Positions 1 through 11,120 of a stretch of 64,000 bases of DNA are shown here, one piece after another. The stretch's first letter is position 1. Each line of letters opens with the position of its first letter. The DNA comes from Nautilus pompilius (taxonomy: Eukaryota > Mollusca > Cephalopoda > Nautilida > Nautilidae). The stretch is taken from NCBI GenBank assembly GCA_018389105.1, contig JACATO010000045.1:1-64000 (forward strand). The letters are read 5' to 3'. The notes below the pieces were generated by a model. The model saw only the letters and a program-made list of their open reading frames with translations. It did no database searches and had not been told where the DNA came from. Both the position numbers and the translations under genes were made by a program.

Positions 1-1950
1 TAGTTCGTGGGTGGTTCATTAAAGGGAGACGCCTCAGCTGGTGCAGCAGCGTGTATGCCAGTCTTCATTCCCTGGTCTGAGAAAAATCGCTAAGGTTTCT
101 GACCAGATGGGATCGTAGCCAACGATCAGCCGCCGCGGCTGAGAACTGGGTACGGGGATAAAGAATGTTTCCCATTCATCGATGGGAGCCACGTTACAGA
201 AACTGCACGCAGTTGTGTCTCTGGCAGTACCCTGTAGCCAGTTCTCCGTTGTAGTCACCCGTGTCCGGCTGGATGATGAAGCAGCACGTCATCCAAAACC
301 TCTGCAGGTTGGATGCTGACTACAGTGTTCTGCGTGATTTCAGAGCCATAAAATGAATCGGAGCGAGCACCAAGCATCCTTATAGAAATTAAGGAACAAG
401 TTACCGAGACCGACCTAGGGCAGAGCTGAAACTTTGTGGGGGAAAACACGGACCAGAAATTGCATGCATTGAGGTCTGCGAGCCGCGCACGGTGCTTCTG
501 AAGAACACTGGGAATAACGTTTCGAACGGTTATTGTTCCCCGCACTAAAAAATGAATGTGTGAGTGTTTACCCTATGACATCCAAATTAATATGACAGGG
601 ATCAGTATATGTAAACACTGATGAAGATAGTTCTTCACTCCCCCTCCCAGGAAAGATTGCAGCAAACAAAAACGAACAGAGACTTGGACATACACATCCC
701 TTAACCTAATACAAAGGTTCAGACATCCGGCCCACGGTTTCTGCTGACGCTCCTCCTATCGTTCATATCGCGTATACAGACAACATTAGCAGTCGTGCAT
801 CACCCTGGCATTTCCTGACTTTGCTTGACAAAGCCGAGTTAACCCTAACCTTGCTGTATGACGGAATTACGCTGACGTATCGAAGCGCTTCTGTCGAACA
901 TACTTAATAGAAAAATCACCAAAATTGGAAAAAAATGTGACATTTAACATGAAAATGCGGTTTTTTTTTCGAAAAGCTCTATTGGACCCGGAGGACGAGC
1001 GGGCAGAGAGGAGGGTGGACCAGACAGTTGGAACGAGCGCGGAGTCTGAGCTCTCGAGCCTCATAGCTCGAAGATCGATTCTGTTCACTTCCAAAGGTGA
1101 CGCGACATATTTGACGCCCACCAGCGGATTAAACGAAGATGTTGTTGGTTATTCGAATTATCCTTTGATAATCCGAGTTTACAGGTACTGGAAACCGCTG
1201 CGTTCCATTAGAGCTTAATGATCGAAAAAGTACAAAAATCTTAACTTCTATTTTCCAAATGTCTGCTGGATTCCTTGTGGCTGACTACATTTCGCAGTTG
1301 AAGTCTTTGGAGGGCGGAGACGACTTTACAATGCATATCAAGGCTCTCCCCGTGCGGTAATTAAAATAAATCAAGACGAGCTGAATCATGAATATGCAAA
1401 TTTATTTTTCGGATGTTTATTTTTACGCCACCAAAAACGTGGCTGTCTGCTAAAGCCAATGAAAACGCATGTCTTACGCTCAGGGTACTTACAGCCGCCA
1501 TCTACTACGCTGACAATGGATGAGTGCACTGAATGATTTAAAAAATTTCTTCTGTAACATAGATGTTAACCGTTAATTAGTCCATTTTAGTTACCTCTGA
1601 AAACAAGCACTTACGTAGAAATATACTCCCATCCTTGAGGGCATGTGATATCTGGTTTCTTTCTTTCTTTTTCCGCCAGATCCATTCCCATCCTTTGCGT
1701 CATCCCAAGAACATGATCACGTGCGGTCTGTCAAACCGAATCAGACACGGTAATTATTCTGCGGGACCCGCCCACAACCACGAATTCCCACCACACGCGT
1801 TCGTTTCCCGCCAGATGAATAGATAAGCGCTGAATTAATTTATCCGATTCTTGCTGTAGAATAATTGATTTCTTCTTCTCCTGCCTGTGAGATTAATACC
1901 GGGCTGGTGACCTGAGGAATATCTGGTAAATGTTTTTAAAGATCCGGTCC
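1..1950. other. unassigned AT-rich DNA
   Basis: I recognise no gene, RNA or mobile element here. Open frames of up to about 97 codons occur on both strands (for example 925-1218 plus, and 34-258 and 255-545 minus), but none carries a motif I know, and overlapping frames on opposite strands suggest chance. The single telomere-like word near 841 is not repeated. Confidence 0.5.
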
Positions 1951-1959
1951 GCGGTGCGA

Positions 1960-1990
1960 AGAGAGAGAGAGAGAGAGGGAGAGAGAGAGG
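1960..1990. repeat. short GA microsatellite
   Basis: An interrupted run of GA dinucleotides, followed by a purine-rich stretch to about 2090. It gives rise to spurious Ser/Leu-rich frames on the minus strand. Confidence 0.85.
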
Positions 1991-2870
1991 GGTGGGGCGG
2001 CGGAAAAGAAAAAGAAAAGGGTCAGATAAAAGAAAAATAGAAAAGAGAGAGAATCTGTACCAAAAAAAAAAAATAGAGGGGGGTAGTAATTGGCGGTTGT
2101 AATAAGCTTCCCCGGATAAAAATTACAGAGCAGAAAAACGGACAATAGAGTTCAGGGGGTGAAGACAGAACGCGTGATTCGGCGGGGTGTCTACGAGCTG
2201 GAGGGGCCGGGTGAGAACCAGATCATGTGATACCTGTAACGGTCAGCGCTCTTTCGAGATGCTCCACTGGTTCCTCTCCCCCCCCCCCGTATAAGGGGGC
2301 GTTTGTAGCATTAAAACCGTGTGATCCGTGCACGGCGGTGTTGTTTTTTGAGTGCTTAGCATTATTAATTCATTTCTTACCAAACCCAAGCACCTTCTAT
2401 TTATTTACTTCTTCGCGCACCACACCTGAAAATTCAAAAGAAAGAAATTCTTCAGCGATGTAGCTGCGGAGTTTGGGGCACCTCGCCCGCCGATCGTGTG
2501 GCATGCAGCGTTACGGTGTGGGGAAGCATCCGTAAAGTCGGAAATAGCGCAACGTTGATATTTAAATGAATCTCGTAAAGCAAGAAGATATTTTTACGCT
2601 AATTAAAATATCGGCCCAAGCAAAATTCCTATAAAGATGTTTTGTAAGAAGAAGAAAGAACAGCTAGAATGTGGTAAAAACAGTTAATTATCGTCGATAA
2701 AATCGTTTGTTAAATATATAACAGTTATAGAAAACAATGAAAATTACTAGGATGTGCGGCGATGGCTTTGGTTTGGTTAAAGACAAATATAAACGATTCG
2801 AATTATGTAATTAGTTGTTTTTTTTTTTTTATTCGTAGATAATGGTCGATATAGAGTATTTGGTATAGTC
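1991..2870. other. unassigned DNA
   Basis: Purine-rich to about 2090, then mixed AT-rich sequence with homopolymer C (about 2278-2288) and T (about 2818-2830) runs. No supported gene. Confidence 0.5.
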
Positions 2871-3336
2871 CGCAAGCTAACGGGAAAATAACGCAGGCCT
2901 GCAATAGAAAAATTGTCCGAAAACTAATAGCTGATTCCTACAGATTTTTGGGTGCTGTTTTCAGTAAAAATAGTTTTAAAATTCCATCACGTACCATTTT
3001 CCCACAAACTCAAATTTTCGATTTCAATATCTCCAGAATCAATGTATTGGCCTGCTAAACAAAAAAATTAATTATAATTAATTTTTCTTTTTTTTTTTTG
3101 CTCTTTTTTACTCACTCTTGTTTCTCCCTCTCCAGACAGAGCCAGACAGCGAGATAAGCTGATGACTCGCTCATTTTTGCTTCCCCTCCACACTCCCTGC
3201 TTGGACTCAGTTGCCATTTAGACCTTTGTGTGAGAAGGTTCTGTCATAACCAGTCTACTTTTCCAGACCTGTCATTTCTGCAGAAGTTTACTGTTTTTCT
3301 CCTTAGTGGTTTGGTTTTTTTTTATAAGTGTACTAA

Positions 3337-5003
3337 ATGGCTGCAAGGGGCTGTCTTAATGCACCTGACAACTTTTGTTACATTGTGGGGGTAACTTGCA
3401 AAGAAGCATTACAGACTTTGTTAAGAAAGTGTATTATGCGTATTTTGGTGGGAAACTTGGTGACCAAGATAAGTCCGTGGTCCCACATAAAGTGTGTTCT
3501 ATTTGTGTGGAAGAACTCCCACAGTGGTCTCAGGGTAAGAAAAAGTCTTTCTGCTTTGGGATCCATATGATCTGGAGGGAACCCCTAAATCACAGTGATG
3601 ACTGTTACTTTTGTTCGTGTAGCGTACAGGGGTTCAATCTAAAAAATAAGAAAGAAATTTTCTCTCCGAACCTCTCGTTGGCAATATTCCCTGCACCTCA
3701 TGGCCCAGGTATACCAGTACCTTTACCTCCAGAAAAACTAGAAGACACGCCTGAAGACTGAAAAAGAAGGCCAAGATTCTGATGAGGACTTTCACGATGT
3801 TTCAGGCAGCAGCGAGCCCCAACTATTTTCACAGCTTGAATTGAATGACTTAGTCAGAGACTTGGGTCTTCCTATAGATGCAACAGAACTGCTAGGCTCT
3901 AGGTTAAAAGAAAAGAACTTGTTGACCCCTGGTACCTCTTTCTCATGGTTTAGAAATAGAGAAAAATATTTCATTCCATACTTTTCTAAAGAAGGTGACC
4001 TGGCTTACTGTAGTGATGTCCCTGGACTGATGGAGAGGTTTAACATACAGTATGGCGTGAACAAGTGGAGGCTCTTTATTGACTCGTCAAAAAGAAACCT
4101 CAAAGCAGTGCTTCTCCACAATGGCAACAAGTACGCTTCAGTACCAGTAGGGCATTCTGTGTATCTGAAAGAATGCTACGAAAATTTAGCCTTAATTCTC
4201 ACCAAACTGAAATACAAGGATCATGGATGGACGATATGCGGTGATCTAAGAGTAATTTCCACGCTTCTTGAACAGCAGGGAGGATACACCAAGTACCCTT
4301 GCTTCTTGTGTGAATGGGACAGCTGGGATAGGGGCCAACACCGGAACAAAAGGGAGTGGCCGTGTAGGGTAGAATTAGAACCTGGAAGCAAAAATGAAGT
4401 ACAGAAAAGTTTGGTTGATCCAAGTAAAGTCCTGCCTCCACTTCATATCAAGCTTGGACTGATGAAACAATTTGTAAAGGCTCTGTCAAGAAAAGGAGAG
4501 TTTTTTAAGTACCTGCGCAACAAGTTTCCGAGACTGTCAGAAGCAAAAGTGAAAGGTGTTTTCATTGGTTCAGATATTCGGAAAATTCTGAAAGATGATC
4601 CTGATGTGTTTGAAACAAAAATGGAAACAGTTTAAAAAGAGGCCTGGAAAGCTTTCAAATAAACTGTACAGAAATTTCTTGGGAACTATAAGGACCCCAA
4701 CTTTAAGTGTATTGTGGAAAACATGCTGATGAAATACAAAGACTTGGGTTGCTCGATGAGCTTGAATGTGCACTTCCTGAATTCTCAGACTATTTCCCCA
4801 GAAATCTTGGTGCTGTTGGTGAAGAGCAGGGGGAACGATTTCATCAAGATGTCAAGGAGATGGAACGCAGATACCAGGATAGGTGGAACGTCAACATGAC
4901 TGCGGATTACTGTTGGATGCTGCACAGAGAAGAGCCGCAAGCTGCCTACAAGAGAAAAAGTACCAAAAGGAGCCTTGAGGGAAAACAGAAAAGACAGTAT
5001 TAG
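3337..5003 (+). pseudogene. frameshifted copy of a repetitive protein family with CFLCEWD motif; function unknown
   Basis: The reading starts at ATG 3337 (MAARGCLNAPDNFCYI), shifts frame near 3400, runs to a stop at 3759-3761, shifts again, and continues through a long open stretch from about 3760 to 4635. In-frame stops follow at 4633-4635 and shortly after, and a final frameshift near 4795 leads to the end at 5003. Taken together the pieces resemble one protein of about 550 residues. From memory, I match it to an uncharacterised multi-copy family common in arthropod and some cnidarian gene sets. Visible landmarks are RLFIDSSKR near 4072, ICGDLRV near 4237, the CFLCEWD cysteine pair near 4300 and EEQGERFHQD near 4823. 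An RNase H-like, transposase-type core is my inference from these spaced acidic motifs. The copy cannot encode a whole protein. Confidence 0.75.
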
Positions 5004-5014
5004 GACTTGTAAAG

Positions 5015-5138
5015 GTGAGTAAGTGTTGAGAACAGTTTTCTATCAATAATTTTGTAAATGAAATTATTTAAAATTTTTTTTGCAAATCAGTGTTTCAACC
5101 AGAATACGTATTAATAATCTCTTTTCCCATATTTTCAG
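5015..5138 (+). other. candidate 124-bp intron just after the stop of the broken gene
   Basis: A near-consensus donor (AAAG/GTGAGTAAGT) begins 11 bases after the stop codon. A T-rich tract ending in TTTTCAG/A gives a good acceptor at 5138. The interval is AT-rich, as expected of an invertebrate intron. The ancestral gene may have continued into a further exon, or this may lie in the 3' untranslated region. Confidence 0.5.
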
Positions 5139-5539
5139 ATTCACTTTGTGAAAAATCCTTACGTGATAGTGAAAAATGGTGGTACATAACAATCAGTTAT
5201 AGCATTGCAGACATTGTTCAATGACCCAAATTTTGCAGGCTTGTGTAATGTATGCTTAGCTACCAAGCGTCCATAAATATAAAAGCGTTTCATTTATACA
5301 CCCTATTTAGTTGCGGGAATCGTCTTTTGAATGTCTGTAGAATGACAAAAGTAATGGCTGCTTGGTAGCTCACATACTTGGATAACATTTTGATTTTTTC
5401 ACCCTAAAAATTCGAAATAAACAAGTTGATTTATACGTCCTATGTATGCTTCTGAGGAGGAATAACTCGAATCATCTAACAAGTGCATGTTTTTTTTTTA
5501 TTGATTAATCAGAAAATCGAAAATTTGAGTTATTAATTA

Positions 5540-6478
5540 TTATAAAGAATACCACTCAGTTCAATCGAATAATGTAAATAAAACCGAGTTATCTCCCGTT
5601 AAATTCTATCTTATAACACGAGAAAGGAAGATTTATTGCCAAAGAGTGTATAGGATTTACCCGTCTTAAAATTTCACCCATTTTTAATTAATTAATATTC
5701 TTTCTTAGATTTTTAAGAGAAAATTTCATATTAATAATTTCTACTAATAAAATTCCATGCGTTATTTATAAAGATAAGAAGGCAAATTTGGGATTTTCTC
5801 TATGCACTATTACAACCTGCCAACAAACCTACGTTTCGAGAACCATTTCCTGTCAGTCGCCATCATCAGTGTAAATCATTAAATTAACTATTTATTCTTG
5901 GCGTGCATTTTAATTCCCAACCAATAACTTTTTTTTTACAGTGGCTTAAGCTTTCTTAACCTGCGACATTTTGATCGCCGAGTCGTTTTGTTTGGTTTCT
6001 GGCCAATTACTTGACGCATTGAGCCATCTAGATCGTGTTTCTTAGCTCTTTCTGTAAATACTAATATGACGGTGAGGAAAGTTGGGGATGTTTTGCTATC
6101 TCTGCTGCGGATGATCGGGAAAAGAGGCCCTGTTTGCTACACCGTGCGGTTGATTAAAACCGTGAAGGGCGCATAACCTTGAATGGTTGATGATAGTTTA
6201 TCGATGGTGAAGAGTATTCCTGAATAACTATCTCGAGTTTAGAAGGAGACTAACCGACTAACCACAACCTAACATGTGAGGATTTTTAAAATCTGCGACG
6301 CGTTACATTCAGTAGAGGTAAATAACAACCTGCGATCGATTGTTCGCTGATCAATCACACGATAATTTCATTTTGAAGTGTATAAGAAAAACGAACGACA
6401 GCCCTTTTCATTCATGTCTGGTGAGGTGGACAGGGTTTAGGGGACCCGACATTTTCAAGACCTTATATCCAAGAGTTA
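5540..6478. other. unassigned AT-rich DNA
   Basis: No supported gene or repeat seen. AT content falls near 5950-6250. Confidence 0.5.
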
Positions 6479-6479
6479 T

Positions 6480-6480
6480 T

Positions 6481-6545
<65 letters not shown>

Positions 6546-6546
6546 G
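6480..6546. repeat. GA microsatellite leading into the TGACGTCA array
   Basis: Nearly pure GA with a few GGA interruptions. It passes directly into the minisatellite to the right, whose units themselves end in GAGAGA, so the array probably grew out of this tract. Confidence 0.9.
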
Positions 6547-7224
6547 TGACGTCGGTACACAGAGAGAGATACGTCAGTACACAGCGAGAGGTGACGTCGT
6601 ACACAGAGAGAGATGACGTCAGTACACAGCGAGAGGGACGTCGGTACACGACGAGTTACGTCGTACACAGAGAGAGATGACGTCGGTACACAGAGAGAGG
6701 TGACGTCGATACACAGAGGAAGATGACGTCAGTACACAGAGAGAGAGGTGATGTCGGTACACAGCGAGAGGTGACGTCAGTACAGAGAGAGAGGTGACGT
6801 CAGTACAGAGAGAGAGGTGACGTCAGTACACACACAGAGAGGTGACGTCGGTACACAGCGAGAGGTGACGTCAGTACACACACGGAGGGAGAGGTGAAGT
6901 CAGTACACAGAGAGAGGTGACGTCAGTACACACAAAGAGAGAGAGGTGACGTCGGTACACAGAGAGAGATGACGTCAGTACACACAGAGAGAGGTGACGT
7001 CGGTACGAGATGACGTCAGTACACAGCGAGAGGTGACGTCAGTACACAGAGAGAGGTGACGTCGGTACACAGAGAGAGATGACGTCAGTACACACAGAGA
7101 GAGGTGACGTCGGTACGAGATGACGTCAGTACGCAGCGAGAGGTGACGTCAGTACACAGAGAGAGGTGACGTCGGTACACAGAGAGAGATGACGTCAGTA
7201 CACAGAGAGAGAGAGAGAGAGAGT
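6547..7224 (+). repeat. minisatellite type A: TGACGTC(A/G)GTACAC plus GAGA spacer
   Basis: More than twenty units of roughly 20-30 bp. Each carries TGACGTCA or TGACGTCG, then GTACAC, then a short GAGAGA or GCGAGAG spacer. By eye I count 14 perfect TGACGTCA octamers, the consensus cAMP-response element and an 8-bp palindrome. From 6961 on, the units are organised in a 110-bp higher-order repeat. The right end (7204-7224) reverts to plain GA. The open frames that run through it are by-products of the repeat, not genes. Confidence 0.9.
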
Positions 7225-8285
7225 GGGAGAGAATGGTCTTATCGAATCTAAGACACGTTCGTTTTTGTTTCTCGAATAAATTATTTGAATCAATCAGGTT
7301 TGCAATAATCTCGTAAATAATTAGATAACTTACTGGTTAATGATTAAAGAAATAATTGTAGTTAAATTAAGAGTTCTTAGTAAATACAATAATGTATCTT
7401 AAACAACTAAACTGAATAGTTTTAACAATTAAACTATGTTTTAGATATTTAAAAGATCATATATATGTTTTTCTTAGATAAGATATCAGTCTTTTTTTTT
7501 TTAAAACTGAAGTTAAGACACTGAACTAAAAAGTGTACACGGAGATTAGCTGAAAGTAGGATGTGGTAAAAAGATTTGCTGTTGTTGTTTTTTATTGATT
7601 TAGCTGTTCCTTTGTGTTCAGGAATATTAGATAGCTTAGGAAAACAAACTGTCTTTTAATACCGCGGTGAACTAGTGTTCCGGTCATGCTAGGGGTCAGC
7701 CCCGGTACAGAGGGATCAGCAAGCCTTCTCGGTCGGTAGATACGCTGGAAGGATTATAACCAAAAAATTCTGCCATAGGCCCCGGGAATGAAAGTTGGGA
7801 TGTAAACGAATGGAACACCACAACAGTATCAATATAAATGGGAAACGCCATCAAGACTGCAAAAATACCCAGATTTAGGCCGATTTTAGTAAAGTTTGAC
7901 CTCTCTATGTTTATTCTTGTTGTTGTCGCTTTTCTATAACTTTACAGTTTGTTTTTGTTTTGTTTTTTTAAAGGGAAATCTCACTTTACCATATTCCAAG
8001 AGTAAAGATAAACTACTTCCTTAATTTTTGGAAATTATTTTCAAAACATGCATTTCCTGAACAAAGACTTCAAATTAGCAAAACAAAACTCACTTCAAGG
8101 TTATTTACATAAAGAACATTTTGAAATTCTAAATATTTTTGTGAATTTATAACATCTTACTTCAGATTTTTCCTTCAGTTTAAAATATTTAAAATTGTAT
8201 CAGTTTTAGAAATCAGATTTTCACATTTTCTTGGATTAGAAAATAAGAGAACTGTTTTAATTGTAGAATCCCCTTTTTCGAATCT
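7225..8285. other. unassigned AT-rich DNA
   Basis: Mostly AT-rich, with a more GC-rich patch at about 7660-7800. I see no gene or known repeat. Confidence 0.5.
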
Positions 8286-8290
8286 TGGTT

Positions 8291-8352
8291 TACACACTCA
8301 ACACTCACTCACACTCGCATGCTCATACTTCCACGCACACTCACACTCATGT
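8291..8352. repeat. degenerate CACTCA/CACA microsatellite
   Basis: Repeated CACTCA, CACACT and GCATGCTCAT words in an imperfect simple repeat. Confidence 0.7.
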
Positions 8353-9512
8353 GTTCATACTTTCACGCGTTTGCACGTGCTCACATCTAGAAGGAGCCAG
8401 GTATAATTATACGAGACTAATCCCGTGTTTCAGCATGAACTGTTACTTGTTTATCATCATTTTTGGCCTGAACATTATAGCCGAGTGAGCACCTGCTGAA
8501 CCTCTCTGGTTTGTTACGTCATTGTTGCATCGCCACAAGGGATTACTATTGCAAAGATATTTAGTACAAAAACCCTGTGAATATCAGAACAATGATTGAG
8601 TCCATTCGTTATGTTATAAATATTCCTTTTACTTTGTGACACGCAGTAAAAAAGTAAATATTTCGGTTAAAATAAAGAGGACGTAATGCTTGATCACTAC
8701 AGTGAAATAAGAGACGAGTTAACTTTAGTAACTTCACGTTAAGAATGTAAGAAATGGTGGGCAACGTGAAACAAAACAAAAATTAAGATGTCCAGACAAC
8801 AAAAGAGTTTATTCTCAACTGTAAATTCAGAGCGAAGAGAACCATGCTTCTGAATTGAAATAGTGCAGCCTTGTTTTTAAAAGGTAATTGGATTCGCTGA
8901 TTAACATAAGTATAATATCAGAAAAGTAAAATGGAATTAGTTTATTTTCGTAAAATTTGTATTTCCAGGCTCACTCAGAACTCTTAAGCTAATGTTCCTA
9001 CACGACCTAGTCAAAAATATGAAGTGATTTAGAATAAATTCGCGCCCTGTTAATGAGCTTACTTTCAAAACTGTCGAATTAAACAAACAAACTAAAATAT
9101 TATACTTTATTATTATTATCTTGCTAAGAATTTTACTTTGTTCTTAAAAGTTTACAGTATAATTTTTATTTTGTTAAAAATAAGTATATCCCTATGTTTT
9201 TATCTACGCTACCTTTCAATGTTTTTGTTGTTTTGAATTTTACTGCGACGATGATGTTTCATGGCTTAATATATAGTTTCTTCTATTTTGGTAATATATA
9301 TATATATGTATTTATTGTTTTTTTATAATATATTTATTATTTCATTTATTTTGTATGCATCCTCGTTTGTTTGTTCACCTACAATTTTAGTCTGTTTTGG
9401 TTTTTACACGCCTTTACTTTGTCTCTTAGCAAGTTTCTATAACTTTTCCTTACTTCCTTGTCCTTTCTTCGCTTGGCGTATTTTACCAAGAATACTCTAG
9501 ACTTTCTTTTTG
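8353..9512. other. unassigned AT-rich DNA
   Basis: Very AT-rich, with a short TA run at about 9293-9308. Nothing recognised. Confidence 0.5.
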
Positions 9513-9513
9513 T

Positions 9514-9637
9514 TGAGAGAGGAGAGAGAGAGAGAGAGAGACGAGAGAGGAGAGCGAGAGAGAGAGAGAGGGATGAGAGAGAGAGAGAGCGAGAGGAGAG
9601 AGTAGAGAGAGAGAGAGAGATGGAGAGAGAGAGAGAC
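9514..9637. repeat. GA tract with irregular interruptions
   Basis: About 124 bp of purine-rich GAGAGA with occasional C and T. It carries no TGACGTCA units, unlike the tracts at 6.5, 30 and 46.9 kb. Confidence 0.9.
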
Positions 9638-9899
9638 ATCCGAGCTGGCGAGTAAAATAAACCCTCGGGATTTTGTTAACGTTTCAGAAGAGATTCCACG
9701 AGATCTTTGCAAAGTTTCCAGGTGTCTCTTTAAAGCCGCCTTATTGTTTTATTTTAAATTAGGTTGAAATGTAATACGTTCACTTGTAAATGGGAATGAT
9801 ACTGTATTACCTACAATAAAATTCCGTAAAATTTTCTTACTACACTACATTTCCACTTGAAATTAATACTGATAAAATACACTGGATTGCTATTAATCC

Positions 9900-10346
9900 A
9901 TGCAGATAAGCTGCGAGATGGAGAGAGGTGAGAAGAAAGCAGTCATAGACAAATTCCATGTACAAGTGAGAGAGGCTCTCGAGAAGAACAAACTTGTTGG
10001 CTCGATGCAACACATGGAAACACGAATTAAAACATCGAACTTAATACCAATATATACAAATTGTGTTTGTTCCTGTGATGGAAAAGATTCAAACGTTACG
10101 AAACAAGCGAGATATTTAGCTACAAAAATAGATGCAATTTATAAAACTTTTCTATCTGCTGCGTCTATTACTGTGGACCGATCACTTCAAGGCCCGACCG
10201 TGCGCACACAGCCATTGATATTATATATAGCTCGTGTTATTAATCAGTCTAAGTTTAGATCTAACAGAGTTCGTCAACATTTTGACTCACTCTGCTGTGC
10301 GAATATAATTACAGACATCATGTTAGTCGGAAGGTTTTATTACTGA
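9900..10346 (+). other. unassigned 148-codon open frame, possible exon
   Basis: One of the longer frames that is not part of a simple repeat or transposon. Its first part, MERGEKKAVIDKFHVQVREA, looks like a charged amphipathic helix of ordinary protein composition; the later part is less protein-like. An AG just before the frame (ATCCATGCAG) could be a splice acceptor, but the tract before it is poor in pyrimidines. I do not recognise the product and cannot find a donor I trust. It may be chance, an exon of a spliced gene or a decayed repeat. Confidence 0.2.
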
Positions 10347-10612
10347 ACGTGTGGCGGCTGCGTTAGCTTTTTTATATTTGTTCGAGACGTCATATTCAAT
10401 ATTAAACGACAATCTGATATTAACTCTCATATTTTATATTAATCGGCATTTTAGATGTCGGACGCCATATTTGGTATTAAATCTCGTATTTATGAAGAGA
10501 ATCCATAGTTTGATATTACTTGTTTTTAATACTGGACGTTATCTTTGGTACTAAAAGTCATATATGACATATGTTTCCTTTGATATAATACACACTATAT
10601 TCGGTATTAAAA
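10335..10612 (+). repeat. degenerate tandem repeat, period about 75 bp
   Basis: A motif resembling GACGTCATATTCGGTATTAA recurs at about 10385, 10461, 10535 and 10592, with a weaker copy near 10340. The spacings are 76, 74 and 57 bp. Identity between units is modest, so this is an old array. Confidence 0.45.
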
Positions 10613-11120
10613 CTCTTTTTTCTTACAAAGAAATCATAGCGTAATATCAGGGTTTGTTCACTGACATTCGCCACCAGGGGTCATTCTTCCCTGCCTCCGG
10701 ACTCCGCATAACTACCAGACTTCGCTCCCATCCGTAGTCTTTTACTCCAGATATTTAATTTTATTTAGGGGAAACGTAGATTTTAGAACACCAAGAACGT
10801 TAAGAAATCACGTCTCCGCTGTTCTGTATCTGTATCCCAGTCAACAAGAGCAAATAAAACCGCAGATACTTGTACGTAATTTTAAAAGTTCCTTGATGAA
10901 AAATATGTTTTCTGGAAAAAAACAAAAAACAAAAAAAAAAAAAGAGAGAGAAGAAAAGAAAATTCTAAATTCTCCGGTAGCCGGGATTTATTGTCAGAGC
11001 TTTTTTTTCCTTTACTCGAAAGTGCAGATTTATTTGAAGAACACTTCACAAACCACCGTCAAGGTCTGAGTTTACATGAACAGCAAAGAATAATGAAAGC
11101 AGGAAATAGAGATATTAGTA
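10613..11120. other. unassigned DNA
   Basis: Mixed composition with an A-rich patch at about 10916-10942. No gene seen. Confidence 0.5.

Larger units (their letters stand above)
2880..5535 (+). mobile_element. probable transposon copy around a broken repetitive-family gene (limits uncertain)
   Basis: The broken gene at 3337-5003 is flanked by candidate inverted repeats. An 18-bp word, AACTCAAATTTTCGATTT, lies near 3008-3025, and its reverse complement lies near 5514-5531. A second, weaker inverted pair centred on GCCTGCAA occurs near 2897 and 5236. I cannot identify target-site duplications, so the limits are guesses. A DNA-level element is favoured over a processed retrocopy because an intron-like interval (5015-5138) appears to be retained and no poly(A) tail follows the coding part. 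Confidence 0.4.

Noticed and set aside
841..850. Telomere-like word AACCCTAACC
   Set aside because: Single occurrence with no tandem continuation.
6547..7224. CRISPR-like appearance of evenly spaced palindromic repeats
   Set aside because: Spacers are GA-rich and nearly identical, not unique, there are no cas genes, and the setting is eukaryotic. It is a minisatellite.
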